Source: Argopecten irradians (taxonomy: Eukaryota > Mollusca > Bivalvia > Pectinida > Pectinidae). From it: a stretch of DNA of 64,000 bases. Below, piece after piece: positions 32,284 to 45,372 of this stretch. The position numbers and the translations under genes were made by a program. The notes beneath the pieces are model-generated. The model saw only the letters and a list, made by a program, of their open reading frames with translations. It searched no databases and had not been told where the DNA came from. The stretch is taken from the NCBI RefSeq assembly GCF_041381155.1, contig NC_091134.1, forward strand, positions 31,563,540 to 31,627,539. The letters are read 5' to 3'. Positions within the stretch are counted from its first letter, which is position 1, and every line of letters starts with the position of its first letter.

Positions 32284-32975
32284 CTGACCCGAAGGGTCAG
32301 GATGACCTGTGGTCACCGTGTTTCGTCCGTTGTCGTCTGCCGTTCGTTATACGCCATGGGTAAACTTTCATTTAAATGATTTCTTCTCAATAACCGAAAG
32401 GCCTAGGGTTTTAAGGAAGCGTGCTTGGATAAAGGGCTACCAGGTTTATTCAAATGAATGACCTTGACCACCATTCAAGGTCACAGGGGTCAAATAGGCT
32501 AAAAGCTCTAAACAAATTCTTTTGTTTATACCTAAGAGGTCAAGAAACTTAATATTATGCATGTAGCATGCTGGAATGAATGGCTACAAAATTTGTTCAA
32601 ATAAATGACCTTGACTGCCATTCAAGGTCACTGGTGTCAAATAGGCTAAATTCTCTAAATGATTTCATGTGACTAAAACAGAATCCTAGAGACTTGATAT
32701 GCTAGGATGAAGGACTACCAAGTTGTTTGTTCAAACGGATGACCTTGGCTTTCATTCAAGGTCACAGCTGTCAAATATAGCAGAAAGCATTGGATAATTT
32801 CTAGGATACAATGATTTAATGGTTAGTTGAAGAAAAGGTGGACATTTTCAGTCTATTTGATACTTTTGTATTGATGCAAAGTTGTTTTGCCCTACTGTAT
32901 ACATGTACTTTGAATGTACTGTATTGTGTGACATCAATAGTCAGATAACCGTTTAGACCCAAGGGCCTCTTTCCT
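32284..32975 (+). repeat. element with aaggtcacaggggtcaaa units, copy B
   Basis: Head ctgacccgaagggtcaggat, a gtccgttgtcgtctgccgtt stretch, then three or four degenerate units with gatgaaggactaccaagt-like and gaccttgactgccattcaag-like blocks. The end is caatagtcagataaccgttt + agacccaagggcctctt. It has the same order as the longer copy at 58801-60760. It lies 170 bp past the IAP stop codon and may be part of the 3' UTR. Confidence 0.8.
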
Positions 32976-33024
32976 TTTAGTATATGTTTCTAGTCTGAGA
33001 TTATTCTGCTGTTCTGTCGCCTAA

Positions 33025-33240
33025 GGGGCCGCGGTGGCCAAGTGGTTAAGATGTCCCGACATATTACCACAAGCCCTCCTGGGATGCGAGTTCGAATCCC
33101 ATGTGGGGCAGTTGCCAGGTACTGACCGCTGACCGGTGGTTTTTCTCCGGGTAATCCGGCTTTCCTCCACCAACAAACCTGGCACGTCCTTACATGACCC
33201 TGGCTGTTAATAGGACGTAAAACTAAACAAACAAACAAAC
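33025..33240 (+). mobile_element. SINE with tRNA-like head and target-site duplication
   Basis: tRNA-like head with A box (tggccaagtgg at 33035) and B box (gagttcgaatcc near 33088), a body with ccggtggtttttctccgggt and a tail of (aaac)n. It is flanked by a perfect 10-bp direct repeat tgtcgcctaa at 33015-33024 and 33241-33250. The intact duplication and tail mark a recent insertion. It belongs to a different subfamily from 1176-1373 but shares the tttctccgg body motif. Confidence 0.92.
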
Positions 33241-33250
33241 TGTCGCCTAA

Positions 33251-34140
33251 TTTAAGATGAATGGAAGAATGGTTAAGACTTCTATGCTGCTTTCGAGTGG
33301 TCATGCAAACATGTCAAAAATGCCATAAAAGTGTGAAGTAAGATAAATGATCTTTTTGCATTGTATTCTTAGTCAACAATTCCATAAAAATTAAAACATC
33401 AGGTACAAAGTAGCTAATGCTTAAAAGCATGATTATGAAAATAACTATATACATGTGATTGGCTGTAAAAGAACCAGAGAAAATTGATACAAGTAACTAT
33501 CAACCTTGGTGTTGGGCCTTTTTGAAATAGAGATCAACAATATTAATGTACAGATAGAGATCCACAAGTGCCAACAAGATAGTATAAAAGGAGTTAGTTG
33601 ACATGGCTAGCATATTTATAATGTTAAATATGGTCACTTAGATTTAAATTACAGAGCTTGCTTTTATGGCTCATTAGTTGGTGGAGCATTTGTTTTATCA
33701 TGCCATAGACCAGAGTAGATTCTAAGTAGGGCCACTTGACAGGAATGTTTAGTTTCACTATATACTCTAACAAGCTGTCAACTGATATAAAAATTATTGT
33801 AAACATAAATTTACATATTTTAGTGGTAATATCTTATTTCAGCAATGGAACATTAGAATAAGATTGCCACAATCTGTGGCAAATTTTATTTCTCTATATC
33901 CTTTATATAGCTATTATGGTGATTGTGTGGAGTCAGCATTGTGGTTTCCTGTTCAATATTGCCTTTAATTTGCGCTCTGATTTGATTTCGTCAATATAGG
34001 TACATTTACAGTTATTCCTTTTAAATTTGATCTGGTTATGTTCCACACCCATCCCATCATCAGGCATGCATTTCATGTCATTAAAGTACTACATGTAGGT
34101 GCCGGTTATCAAAGGTGGAGGAAAGCAGAATTGCACATAG
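33251..34140. other. intergenic DNA, no gene seen
   Basis: No exon or clear repeat recognised. Confidence 0.4.
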
Positions 34141-34159
34141 AAAATTCACATATCTCTTT

Positions 34160-34735
34160 TTATGTTTCTGCGTTATAGTTAAGCATTCACATTGGCAATT
34201 ATGGGAGTATGAATGCCAACTGGACAGTGGCAAATTGTGTTAAATTTGCTTCTTCATACTTTCATAATTGCCCAATGAATACAGCAAAGCAATTTTTTAA
34301 CAATTTTTTTTTTTATGAAATCGCAAAAGATTTTGCATGAATAATGAATAAAAAATCATTATCGTCAAAGACAGATCTAAAACAGCCATCTTCCATGATC
34401 ACTAGCATGACCATATTGACGGCACAATGATAATGACGTCATAATTATATGCAGATAGCAGTACATATAAATGCCAACTGAAAGACGTTCAATGCTTATA
34501 TTTACATTTTTGATAACAATTTTATGATGAAATCCCAAGAGATTTTGTATATACCTGGTATATGAATTAAGTATAATAAATAAAGAATTCATTATCGTCA
34601 AAGAGGGAACAGACATTTGAACATGCAGCCCCCTTCCATGATCGTTAGCAAAATTATGATGTCACAATGATAATGACATCTTAATAAGTGGATGGCAGTT
34701 CACGGACTGATGAATGCCAACTGTGCTTGGTAAGG
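34160..34735. repeat. dispersed atgccaactg inverted-repeat family
   Basis: Contains ttcacattggcaattatggg / gtatgaatgccaactgg and twice the block tcattatcgtcaaaga ... ttccatgatc ... cacaatgataatgac. Related pieces are at 18530-18620 and, inverted, at 45500-45720 (ttagttggcattcatagcca / atgaatgccaactgg). The copies at 34434 and 45512 each hold a perfect TGACGTCA. Confidence 0.65.
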
Positions 34736-34739
34736 TTAT

Positions 34740-37700
34740 AAAGTGGGGCTGCAATGAAAATAGGAATATACAGAGATGGATGGCTAATACCAGAACCAAT
34801 AATGATAATCATAATTATACACACCTACATACAACCCCCACCCCCCTTCCACTCTCTGGTATACTGGAAGAAAACTCCTCCTAAACTACTTGACATATTT
34901 TGATAAAATTTGGCACACAGAACCCTGACATAAAGAGGAGTTGAGTAAACTATACAGGGTTCTGCAATGTCCCCTATTAATTGAGTTATTACTAAACTTG
35001 TGCAGCGGGATGTATTGGTCGTCGACTTGGCGACAGTTCTAGTTCTAACAAGAAATGATTCTTTTTAAGTGTGAATGAGCAATGACTGGAAATAGATGTG
35101 ATTAGTTTCTGTTACTAATACATGAACTTGGAAAGTAAATAAAGTATAGAATATGACTACAGTACCGGTATACACTCTGTGTATCTAAAGTTAATACTTT
35201 TGTCTGATACACCTAAAGAGTATATAGTCAATATGAATATCTGGGCAAATAATTCTTCCAATATGTGTTCAAATGTACGAGCATTTATTAAAGTGAACAG
35301 TCGGGCAAGGATGGCTAAAGTCGGTAAAAATGGCGTGAATGTATCCAGTATAATTTCTTATGAAATAGAAAAATAAAATCTTGTCAAAATCGAAGAAATT
35401 AATTTAAAGTATATGAGTCCTAAAACGTCCTCCCGGCTGACTATGTCCGTGTTTACATTTCCTCGCAGCCTCGCTTTCAATGCTTTCAACTTTTCTTTAT
35501 TTCAATTGTCAGAACTGGGAAACGTAAGCAGAATTTGACCGTCGTATTAATATGTGAGAACTTTTGGAAGGCCAATGAACGCATTTAGACTGGTTTTCTT
35601 TGCCCGACTATTCTCTTTAAAAGATTGGCAGTGATAATTCATTGTTATATCTAAAAATGTGAACATTCGCCTCATTTTTCATCATAGATACATAGATTTG
35701 TTGCCATCAAAATTCATCATTTTTCCATCAGAATATCTTCAGTTGATGTTTATGTGCAATTTACATTCTGCAAATTAGAACATACTGTGATAGATACATG
35801 TATCTTTATGTGTTTCTGTGCAAATATAGATAACTTTGCAATTTTTATGCATATTGGAATTTTGCTTGATGCTCTGTATTAATTTAATTTGTCTGCAGAA
35901 GAGGTGAATGTAGTCTTATTTCGAAAAATAGGTAATTTGTCAAAAGAGCCTTCGGTGTCACCAATAAAGTCGTTTATAAAGTGACCTATTGTCGTAAATT
36001 GACGGAAACTTTTGATTTTACCCTTGTAGTTTTCTTTTCTGATATGCTTTTCAAATGTGTATGATGTTTTACATAACTATTTTATTTTTCATTTCCACAA
36101 ATTTTATTGATATACATGTATAAATAATCAATAGTATTTGGCAACAGGCTAGGCCTATGTAAACCCTCTCCTAGCCAGAGATTTGACAAATTGAAATATA
36201 TGTACAGTTGATAACTAATTATGAGGTTTTATACAATCAGAGAAGAAAACAAGATACAGTGTATCAATCGAAATAAACAGACAACAAAATCAGAAGATAG
36301 TTCAAATTAAAGGAGAGTATACTGTAGATTATACAGAGACAGGTATTGGTGCTTATATATTATTCAGACGTATTGTGTTGTATGGTTTAGCCCAACATTA
36401 CTTAAAATTTAAGATTTCAATATATTCATAATCTTTAACATGGCAATGACAACGATAATTTTTCAGTGTTCAGTAGTGTAGATTTTATGTTGATACCTTA
36501 ATTATACTTATAGTTTTGACTGCACCATAAGTACATGTACATGTATATAATTAATACATTGTTTATGTTTAATGCTAAATGAAGTTTTCCTTTGATTTTG
36601 TTTTTGTTTATCAGTATAGGTTACAATCTTAAAATGATTTGGATGAATACATCATGTGATAGCATTATATTGGATACTTTACAAGGTAATGGAAACCGTA
36701 TTGTATGATACTGGTATAATAACCTTTAAATAGATTTACTAATTTCGAATATATTTTGTATAAGTAGTTATACTTTATTTTTTACGTTTTTTTGTTTTTA
36801 TGATTTTGTGTCTCTATATAACAACATTCTATCACAGCATAAGACATGTATTAATTACTGTAAACCGGACCTTTTTTTTTGGGGGGGGGGGGGGGTCACA
36901 AAAGTTAGCAGCCATGAAAGAAAGCTGGTTTACAGTAAGTTTAATATGGTGTATAAGAGGAATCAACTAACTTATTTCCCAGGTTCCAGCAAAACTGCAT
37001 TTACATATTTAAAGTGTATATAACACTTACATATGTAGCTTTGTGTTATATTTTCTGCATTTACATTGTGTAGTGACTTTATCAATGCAGCTTCATGCTT
37101 TCAAACTGACCATTTTATGCTATTTTTTTCTTCTATACTCTTGCATTTAAATATGAAATTATCCTTAATAATATGTTTTTCATGATAATCTTTCTGGATA
37201 AAACACAAATGTTACATGGAACATTATTTGACCTTATACTAGCACTTTTCACGCTATACTAAAATAAAATTGCGATTTAATAAATATTGCATTCCTGGTG
37301 GTTATATTTAAGGATGTTTTAATGCACAAACTGATATTTTTGTTGGCTTGTCTAAGATCAAGTTTATGATAATATTTGACAGCACATAAATAAGTTAATT
37401 AACACATGTACATGGGTTAGGCCTAGTACATGTAAGTCTTGTTTATAATATACGTATGTATTGCTAACGATAGCAATACATGTGATTAATTGCATACTTC
37501 GTTTTTATTTTGTTTTTTTTTATGGTAAATACAATGATTATAATCGAATTATTGAATAATTTGAAGTCTCGATATTTCAAAGTTTTTCTGACGGTCCCTT
37601 GAACTTCGATACATCGAGGTTTGACTGCATTCCCCTCGTTCATACTTGATGTTTTTGATTGAGACCTATTAAGTCATGTTGAATTGCTACACGTGTGTTT

Positions 37701-40700
37701 AATGCATTAAATTATGGTACAATGTATATACCCCTTGAGTTACTTTTCAATTAATTTACTTATTAATTAATACCTTTTTCTTATTCGGCAAATACGATAT
37801 GAAAAAACCTATTATATATATATATATATCTAACAAACTGATATCTTTGTGAACTTTTAAAATAAAAACTGCCTCTATACTGGGATAGAGACCATCAAAT
37901 TTCTTTGTAACTCATTTTAAAGATTATTGTACTTTGAATACAATTTGCAGTTGTTGTTTACAATTTATTTTTGATTTAAGTACACACAAAAATGAATGCA
38001 TAGTAGAAGAGGTCATAGTAACACAGACCTGAATGAGTAGTTGTCTAATCTTGAGTTCTGACAACAAAATAATTCTCATAGATATGACAGAAACTCTCTG
38101 TGGTCTTTTTGGCATTTTGTTTTACTGACAAACAATTGCAATATTCGTAAAAATCATCTTTCAATTACAAAAGTATCTAAAAAAAACATCTTAATGGAAT
38201 TTAACTTGCATTTTAGTAAGTGTCGTTACTAAGCTGTATGTGAAGGATAAATGCAACAAGATTTTCAGATAGCGAAGTGGAAAGGAAAGAATACGAAAAA
38301 ACATTTATTTACGCCATTGAGAATCGTGCACATATTGTACTTAAAATTTTTAGTAAAATCATATAGAGGACACTACAGGATAGGTGATTCGTCAAGACTC
38401 CAAAAATGCTAAAAAAAAATGCAAAGAAGGTTGTAAAACTCGTCAGTGAAAGAATATATTTTTTTTTGAACTGGAAAAGTGAACAATGAAGAGTCAAGAA
38501 ATATTCTTGTGGAATTCGAGAGCCGTTTCAGATGAAAGCAATTTATTAAAAAAAAAATCGTTTATAGCAGGAAAATAGCTCGGGTTTTTGGAAGAAAAAG
38601 AGCCGAGAACGGTACGACATAAATGGAAATAAAAATTCTTTAACAGGTGGTTCAGCGAAACGTACTATTGTACACATCGGAGCCCGGGGACTGCTGCAAG
38701 GGTGCGCACTTGAACCAGTTCTTTTTCCAATATATTACTAACATATTCATGCATCAACATATGCATCAACCGAAAATGGATTGGACATAAGCTTATACAT
38801 TTGAACACATTTAAATATTATCTTGAGAGTGGATGAAGTATTAGAGGCAGTAGGATCAGCTACTGAAATTAGAATGTGGCAGGACAAAATCATATTAATG
38901 TAAGAATCCGGGAAACCATGGAAACGAACCAACCTAAACAATGAAACAATTATTGTAGGAGTCATGCCAAATGATAAATATCGAAATTGTAGTATACAGA
39001 TGCACATTTCTAGACCGTTCTTGTGTTCTAGGAACGCTGCGTGAAATATGTTTGCATTTTAATGTCGGGTGAAACATGCTTATGAATGTGAACGCTCTTT
39101 GCTCAAATAAAACATGTATGCAAATAAAATCCATGTGTCTATACTGTATATGGCATTCATACTTTTAAAGTATTTGTGTATTATATATATTTAAGTCTCG
39201 TATCAGTGATCAGGCAAAAAAATATTGATTTATATGAAACATTCGAAGAAATTCTGTTTATTGATTATGAAACATTCGAAAAAATTCTGGTTTCAAAACC
39301 GTATACCAGTATATCAATGGACCTATACCCATTAGCGATCCAATGTTGTTTTTCCACTTCTTGAAGCAAGCTCGGTTAAAGGTTAGGGAGTTAGAGACCG
39401 CATACGGCCATATGTTGTTTGGGTATAAAGATCATAAAACGTTTCGCAAACAAAAATTAGCAACATCGTACAGGAAAAATCAAAATAATATTAGCACTTA
39501 AGCAGAACACATTGATATAAATAAAACATTATACTATGTCAATATTGTATATTAGCATGTTTGATGTGTGTTACAATGTACAGTGTGTCTTTGGAAATTC
39601 TATTTAGCAATCCCTAAATTTCCGAGTACATTAACAAATCGTCAACACTCTTGTCCTCCTTTGATTCAATTATCATCAGAAATTTGTAATTGTAGTAATT
39701 CCGTGAAAAACAATGAGAAGTCGTACAAGTGAACCACGAGTGAACCGACTTTGTGGAGTTCCATATGCTTGAATTGCAGTCAATTGGTTTCGGTTTTCCG
39801 CTCTGAATTTATTTCCAGATGCAAATCAATGAAACTAAACAAATGTTTCCATGATTATACCCGTAAGTGTTAATTCAAATGGTGAATTTTTCAGCCAATC
39901 ATGCTCCCAATACACGACATGTACTGCATGTACGTACATGTTCAAGAATATAGGGATTTCCTACATTATCTTCCCTGTATTTCAATTAATGTTTTAACGG
40001 GAAATATTTATCGATGTCTTAAATTTGAGTCTGTCAATGTGTGAGAGGGTCCTTTTGTGATCGGCGTTACTGTAAATTTTAGAAAGGTTCAAATAATTCT
40101 AGACCGGGCCGTGGTCGCCAAGATTGGTCATGAAGAAACACGTGATCTAACCGAGGAAACTTTTATCACGATTCTCACACCGTTTTACTTAATAACAGGA
40201 AGACGTTGGTATCCAAGTAGATTTATATGCGGCGAATCTTGCTTTATTAATTTAAGGCATTTGCCTAATACAAAGAAAAAGACCGAAATACAACTTGTTC
40301 ATGACATGTGCATTAAAGTTCGAGTCATAGCACACGACCCTGCGAACTTCCCGAAGCCTGCATACAGTCAAAATAATCGTTATGATGCATTGATTACGAC
40401 GAAGGTCAAGTGTGAACTTCATATTGTATTGTACAAATTAATTATATATATAAAAAAATATATTAACTTACCGTCTATAGAGAGACACAACTGTAGATCA
40501 ATGCCGTATATATACGCCTCTTTTTAGAAGTTCAATACATGTATATATTCCAGCTTTGTGTGCCAATTCTGAACACACACTAGGTCATTTTACAATTTTA
40601 ACCATAAAGTTTACCACGGGTTCATTGGGATTTTCCTTATGCCAAGGTATATCTTCTAGTGTTGTCAATGGCTCTGTGTAACTAATTACCTCTGCCATCC

Positions 40701-41650
40701 ATGGTTCACAAGTTCTAATGACGTATACTGTAATGTTCTTTTTATATGAATAGTTCCAGGAACCCAGTGACAAATATAGATCATGCCATGACATAATACT
40801 CTACTTTTATATACCGACTACAATGAATAAGTAACCTTGTTCAAACGTGATTACATTTTTAATCGTCGATAATTGGCGACCACGATTTCAAATGTTTCGG
40901 TCAACATTTGAAATAATTAGATAAATACACATATCTTATCTCTACCTCCATACGAGCTTTGTTTTTTTAGCTATCCATACTTGTATTTTATAATAGTTAC
41001 CAGTTTAGCATTCGTAATATTGCTTATTCGAAAGACATATCAGAAGACCACGACATTTTGATTTAGACTAATAGCCATAACTTGTTCTTCCAAGTACGCT
41101 TTGTCACCCCTTTCTGCGTTGTTGTTGAGTAACCTTACAGTGGCAAGGTTGACTAATTGTAATGACATGTACAGCGATCCTTTGTCAAGACTGTATTGAA
41201 ATATTACTTATTGGTACACACACTTACTAAATGTTACATAGATCTATGTTGAGGTAATAACATCAATATCATTTTTACCTACAAACACATTCAAATTTTC
41301 CTTATCTATAATGAACTTCTTAACGAGTGGTGTTTTCTTGTAACTCCAGTTCGCTTAGAGTGCTACTGCCTTCAGTTGACAAAACAACTCTTATTCCCCT
41401 GGTATATAAACTTATGGACAATCTGAGGCTTTCTCCGTTTTTAAAAGTTTAAATTTCTTCTATTTCATCTTCATTGAGCCCATCAAATACCTCCGTTCTT
41501 AACCATATCTGTACCATGCGTTTTCTTCCTCATTAATGTCAATCTCCTACACTTCCATGTAACTTGTCAGACTCGGATTTTCCCCCATATTTTATGTCAT
41601 CGCTCACTTCTGTTTTAATACCATCGAAAACGGAGTGTGGTAGAGGAAGG
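34740..41650. other. gene desert, no supported gene
   Basis: About 7 kb of A+T-rich DNA. It holds a T-to-G homopolymer junction at 36871-36896, a TA microsatellite near 37815-37830 and a 33-bp duplication at about 39232-39296 (tatgaaacattcgaa units). The longest open frame (40057-40527, +) has no recognisable family and no splice or codon evidence, so it is not called a gene. Confidence 0.5.
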
Positions 41651-41660
41651 AAGCGATCAT

Positions 41661-42452
41661 TCAGTCCAATACTGAGATGTAATCAGTCCAATATTGAGAT
41701 ATGCAAATCAGTCCAACATTGAGATATGCAAATCAGTCCAATATTGAGATATGCAGATCAGTCCAATATTGAGATGTGCAAATCAGTCCAATACTGAGAT
41801 ATGCAAATCAGTCCAATATTGAGATATGCAGATCAGTCCAATATTGAAATGTGCAGATCAGTCCAATGTTTAGATATGCAGATCAGTCCAATATTGAGAT
41901 ATGCAAATCAGTCCAATATAGAGATATGCAGATCAGTCCAATATTGAGATGTGCAGATCAGTCCAATTTTTAGATATGCAGATCAGTCCAATATTGAGAT
42001 ATGCAAATCAGTCCAATATTGAAATATGCATATCAGTCCAATATTGAGATGTGCAGATCAATCCAATATAGAGATATGCAGATCAGTCCAGTATTAAGAT
42101 GTGCAGATCAGTCCAATATTGAGATGTACAGATCAGTCCAATATAGAGATATGCAGATCAATCCAATATTGAGATATGCAGATCAGTCCAATATTGAGAT
42201 ATGCAGATCAGTCCAATATTGAGATGTGCAGATCAGTCCAATGTTGAGATGTGCAGATCAGTCCAATGTTGAGATGTGCAGATCAGTCCAATATTGAGAT
42301 ATGCAAATCAGTCCAATATTGAAATATGCATATCAGTCCAATATAGAGATATGCAGATCAGTCCAATATTGAGATGTGCAGATCAGTCCAATATTGAAAT
42401 ATGCATATCAGTCCAATATAGAGATATGCAGATCAGTCCAATATAGAGATGG
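41661..42452. repeat. 25-bp satellite, about 32 copies
   Basis: The unit gatatgcagatcagtccaat + attga repeats without interruption. Variants change atgcagat to atgcaaat, atattga to atataga, and gatatg to gatgtg. Ends are sharp. The 25-residue periodic open frame at 42001-42222 is a by-product of the repeat. Confidence 0.97.
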
Positions 42453-42773
42453 ACAACGTTTTCTTACTTTACCAACAAAGACACAATGGTAATATTTAAA
42501 TTGTTGAGGATGTCCGTAGAATATTTAGGATGGGTTCCATGCGTTGGTAAACATTTTTATATGAACGACTAACGCTTCGACGACGTCATATCAATACGAA
42601 ACAGAAGCAGACTGGGGTGAGCTGTTTTGTTCCATGCAAACATTTTAACATATTCGCCCCTGAAATTGTGTAATGGACTGCTCGAGTCTTTGATTTAGAA
42701 GAGCCTAAATGTGTCTTCAGGAGTGGATGGATAAGGTAAGGTTGATTATTTTTATAGATACGTATCATGCACA

Positions 42774-42961
42774 ATTCCGAATTTGCATATTACAGAGTTA
42801 TCTGCACTTGCGGGTACATATCGATTGTGACGTCATGTGTGTGTGAGCGTAACGTCATACGTTTCGGAGAAAACGACGTGAATTGAGCTCACAAAATAAT
42901 GACGTTACAATCGATACCTACCCACAAGGGAGCTAACTCTGCAATATGCAAAGACGGAATA
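42774..42961. mobile_element. palindromic MITE, copy 2
   Basis: Partner of 19776-19966: gaatttgcatattacagagt at the left, ctctgcaatatgcaaagacg at the right, and a shared core gagctcacaaaataatgacg. It contains a perfect TGACGTCA at 42828-42835. Confidence 0.88.
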
Positions 42962-42964
42962 CTT

Positions 42965-44925
42965 CTCTGAAGAAAGTAGGCTTTCAAAACCGCGAAACTA
43001 ATTAGGTATTAAACCTCACCAAAGAGAAATGACTAATTTGAAAAAGCTGGCGAAAGAAGAGTTTTACAGAGTTATGACATGTGTATATCATTAACAAATC
43101 TCATAGAAATTGAAAAAAGTATTACAGTAACCTTAGACATATTGCTGAATAGTTTATTTGCATCTTCATTCAAATTAGCGGCGAATAGTTTGCTTTTTGG
43201 TTTCAAATGATTTTGCATTGGAATCTAAATGGGAAAATGCCAACTTGTTCACATACAAGGCTACGTTCGGGTCAAATATGGTTAAACGGAACTCTTCGTG
43301 ATGTCTTTACCATATTCGTATTTCTACCTTGCAACCGAATATTGCTTTGTTCCAAGCACGCGAAAATGCAATGATATAATTAGAAAAAAATGGAACACTT
43401 GGCATCATTACAATTGAAAATAGTAATTGCCTTCAGGTAAAATAACATCGAGTAACGGAGTAACATGGACGTCGATTAGATATTCGACATTCTGAAAACA
43501 AATCGTAGAGTGGAAACCGCAACAAAACATTTTATATAAACATAAAATTTGAATTTTTGAAACAAATAACAGTCAAACAATGCAAGGAAGCAACTCCATG
43601 AGGCTTTTATGTGCATGTGACATGTGGTCTTATACTTACGCAAGTAAAGATTCTTCTTACATGATCTGTGTTTTTTACTTAATCTACTATGAGTGTTGTA
43701 AAGTTTAAATATTGCCGAACAGGACGTCTACACGTAGACATCTTTCTTGGTTGAGAGTATTTGTTACTTTTGTTGAGAATGTGGTTTCTAGATTTCGGTT
43801 CCGCTTTCTTTTTATTTTGTTTTATTTTTTGTGTGTTAAATATTGGTTGCCATTTTAGACCATTCAAACAATTGTTGTATATCATATTGGTTATCTTCAA
43901 TCCATTAGGTAAAATTATACTGGGAATAGTACATTACCATGGAGAACACCGCTGCATGTATAGATCTTGATCCAATCTTTATTTTGTTTTCTGTTTGTTG
44001 AGGTGCTTACTATCTTTTTAGAAGTCTGGTGACGATGTCGTGTACACAATCAAGGTAAATGCGTGTATACTGAAGTTTATATACTAAGGATCAAAGGTAC
44101 AGTATAAAAAAAATTAAATCCAACAACACCAACACACCGATTTCTGTTTCTAATTTTAGATATATATCAGGAGAAATTGGAGCATTTAAAATAGAGAGTT
44201 AAAGCATAAACATATAGGTACAGTATATATATGAGTGAATTTCCTGTTAAAGATGTCTGAAACGAAATAGAAATAACACTAATGTGTTTTTTTGCGATTT
44301 ATTTTTTCCGGATAATTTGCATCCGATTTCCGTCTAAATTTAAAATCCACCACAAACTTCCGGTTACCGATAATCAAAATGGAAAAATATGTTAGGCTTA
44401 GCTTTTGATCAGAGTTCATTTATGGGTGCTATTTATTACGATGCCTGGTGGACGTCGGATACTCTCCAGGATACAGTCATCTTCGTTTTCCAATAACACC
44501 CACAAAACTGGAAACGGAAGGTGATAATTAATTATTCTCACCCGTCTACGTTGTCATTTCTCATTGGTTCTGTGTGTCGTTTGCATGAAATTAATATTAC
44601 GATCATTGATTGAATAGTGAGAAATACAGCTATTTAAAGCTTGTGTATCGGTGTCCAGTTTCAGCAATAAACAACTGTCATTTTGTTGGAAGGATACGTG
44701 TATATATATCATCGTCGTTGAATTGATCACAATGGTGATCAGCTGATTGTCATTTGACATATTACCAAATAATACATCTCGGTGATCAGACGGTATTTAT
44801 GAATTTATAACCATGTCTTCATTATAAATATGTCTATAATGTGAAATGTCTATATCTAAGCTTAGTAACAGGTCAGAGCAACTTTTGCATGAATTGTTTC
44901 AGGTTTGATCCTAACCACAGGAACC
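42965..44925. other. spacer upstream of TMEM39, no exon recognised
   Basis: The 5' exon and promoter of TMEM39 should lie here or further upstream. Candidate short open pieces (for example 43940 and 44021-44053) do not join in phase with 45162 or resemble the family's N-terminus. Confidence 0.4.
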
Positions 44926-44928
44926 TAA

Positions 44929-45045
44929 CTACTATATTATATATATGTTTTCAGTCACTGGGTATCTTATTGGGATATAACGTACCCAGTGACTGAAAAC
45001 ATATATTATTATATAAAGAGTAGTTACACAACTTACGGGTCCCTG
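44929..45045. mobile_element. hairpin element next to TMEM39
   Basis: The left arm taactactatattatatata + tgttttcagtcactgggta is mirrored by tacccagtgactgaaaaca + tatattattatataaagagt. It is a compact foldback of about 115 bp ending some 115 bp before the first TMEM39 exon seen. Confidence 0.8.
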
Positions 45046-45161
45046 TGTCCTGACTGCGTATTGTTATCAATTACATGTAGATTCTATAATATATATATTT
45101 AAAAAAATAGTATTTTGAATGAACAACATTGTAGTGATTTCTTTTTAATTGTTATTTTCAG

Positions 45162-45372
45162 TAGTGTTGAAGAAAGAGATACCAATATGATCCCATTAGC
45201 TTCTATGGTGGTGCTACCTAAGCACTCGCACCTACCAGAGATACCAGGAGACAGTAACATCTCGTTTGAGGCCATGCTTTACATGTTCGGAGTGATAGTC
45301 ATGGGACTTCAGTACATTAACCTGTACAAAACGGTCTGGTGGCTACCTCACAGTCATGCCAATTACGCACTT
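45162..45372 (+). CDS. TMEM39A: TMEM39 exon: N-terminal region and first helix
   Basis: Acceptor attttcag, donor gtaagt at 45373 (phase 0). It encodes a polar head and [20 protein letters not shown], then YKTVWWLP. Confidence 0.9.

Noticed and set aside
40057-40527. 156-codon open frame on +
   Set aside because: No known family, no splice context, A+T-rich tail. An open frame of this length can arise by chance in 64 kb.
40585-40794. 69-codon minus-strand frame ending in NFMVKIVK
   Set aside because: Looks somewhat protein-like, but no homology, no neighbouring exons and no second line of evidence.
42001-42222. 73-codon frame in the satellite
   Set aside because: Three passes of the 25-bp unit give a 25-residue period; no independent coding sign.
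44021-44053. Possible short exon (KSGDDVVYTIK) before TMEM39
   Set aside because: 33 nt between plausible splice sites, but its phase does not fit exon 45162 without a further exon, and it does not resemble the family's N-terminus.
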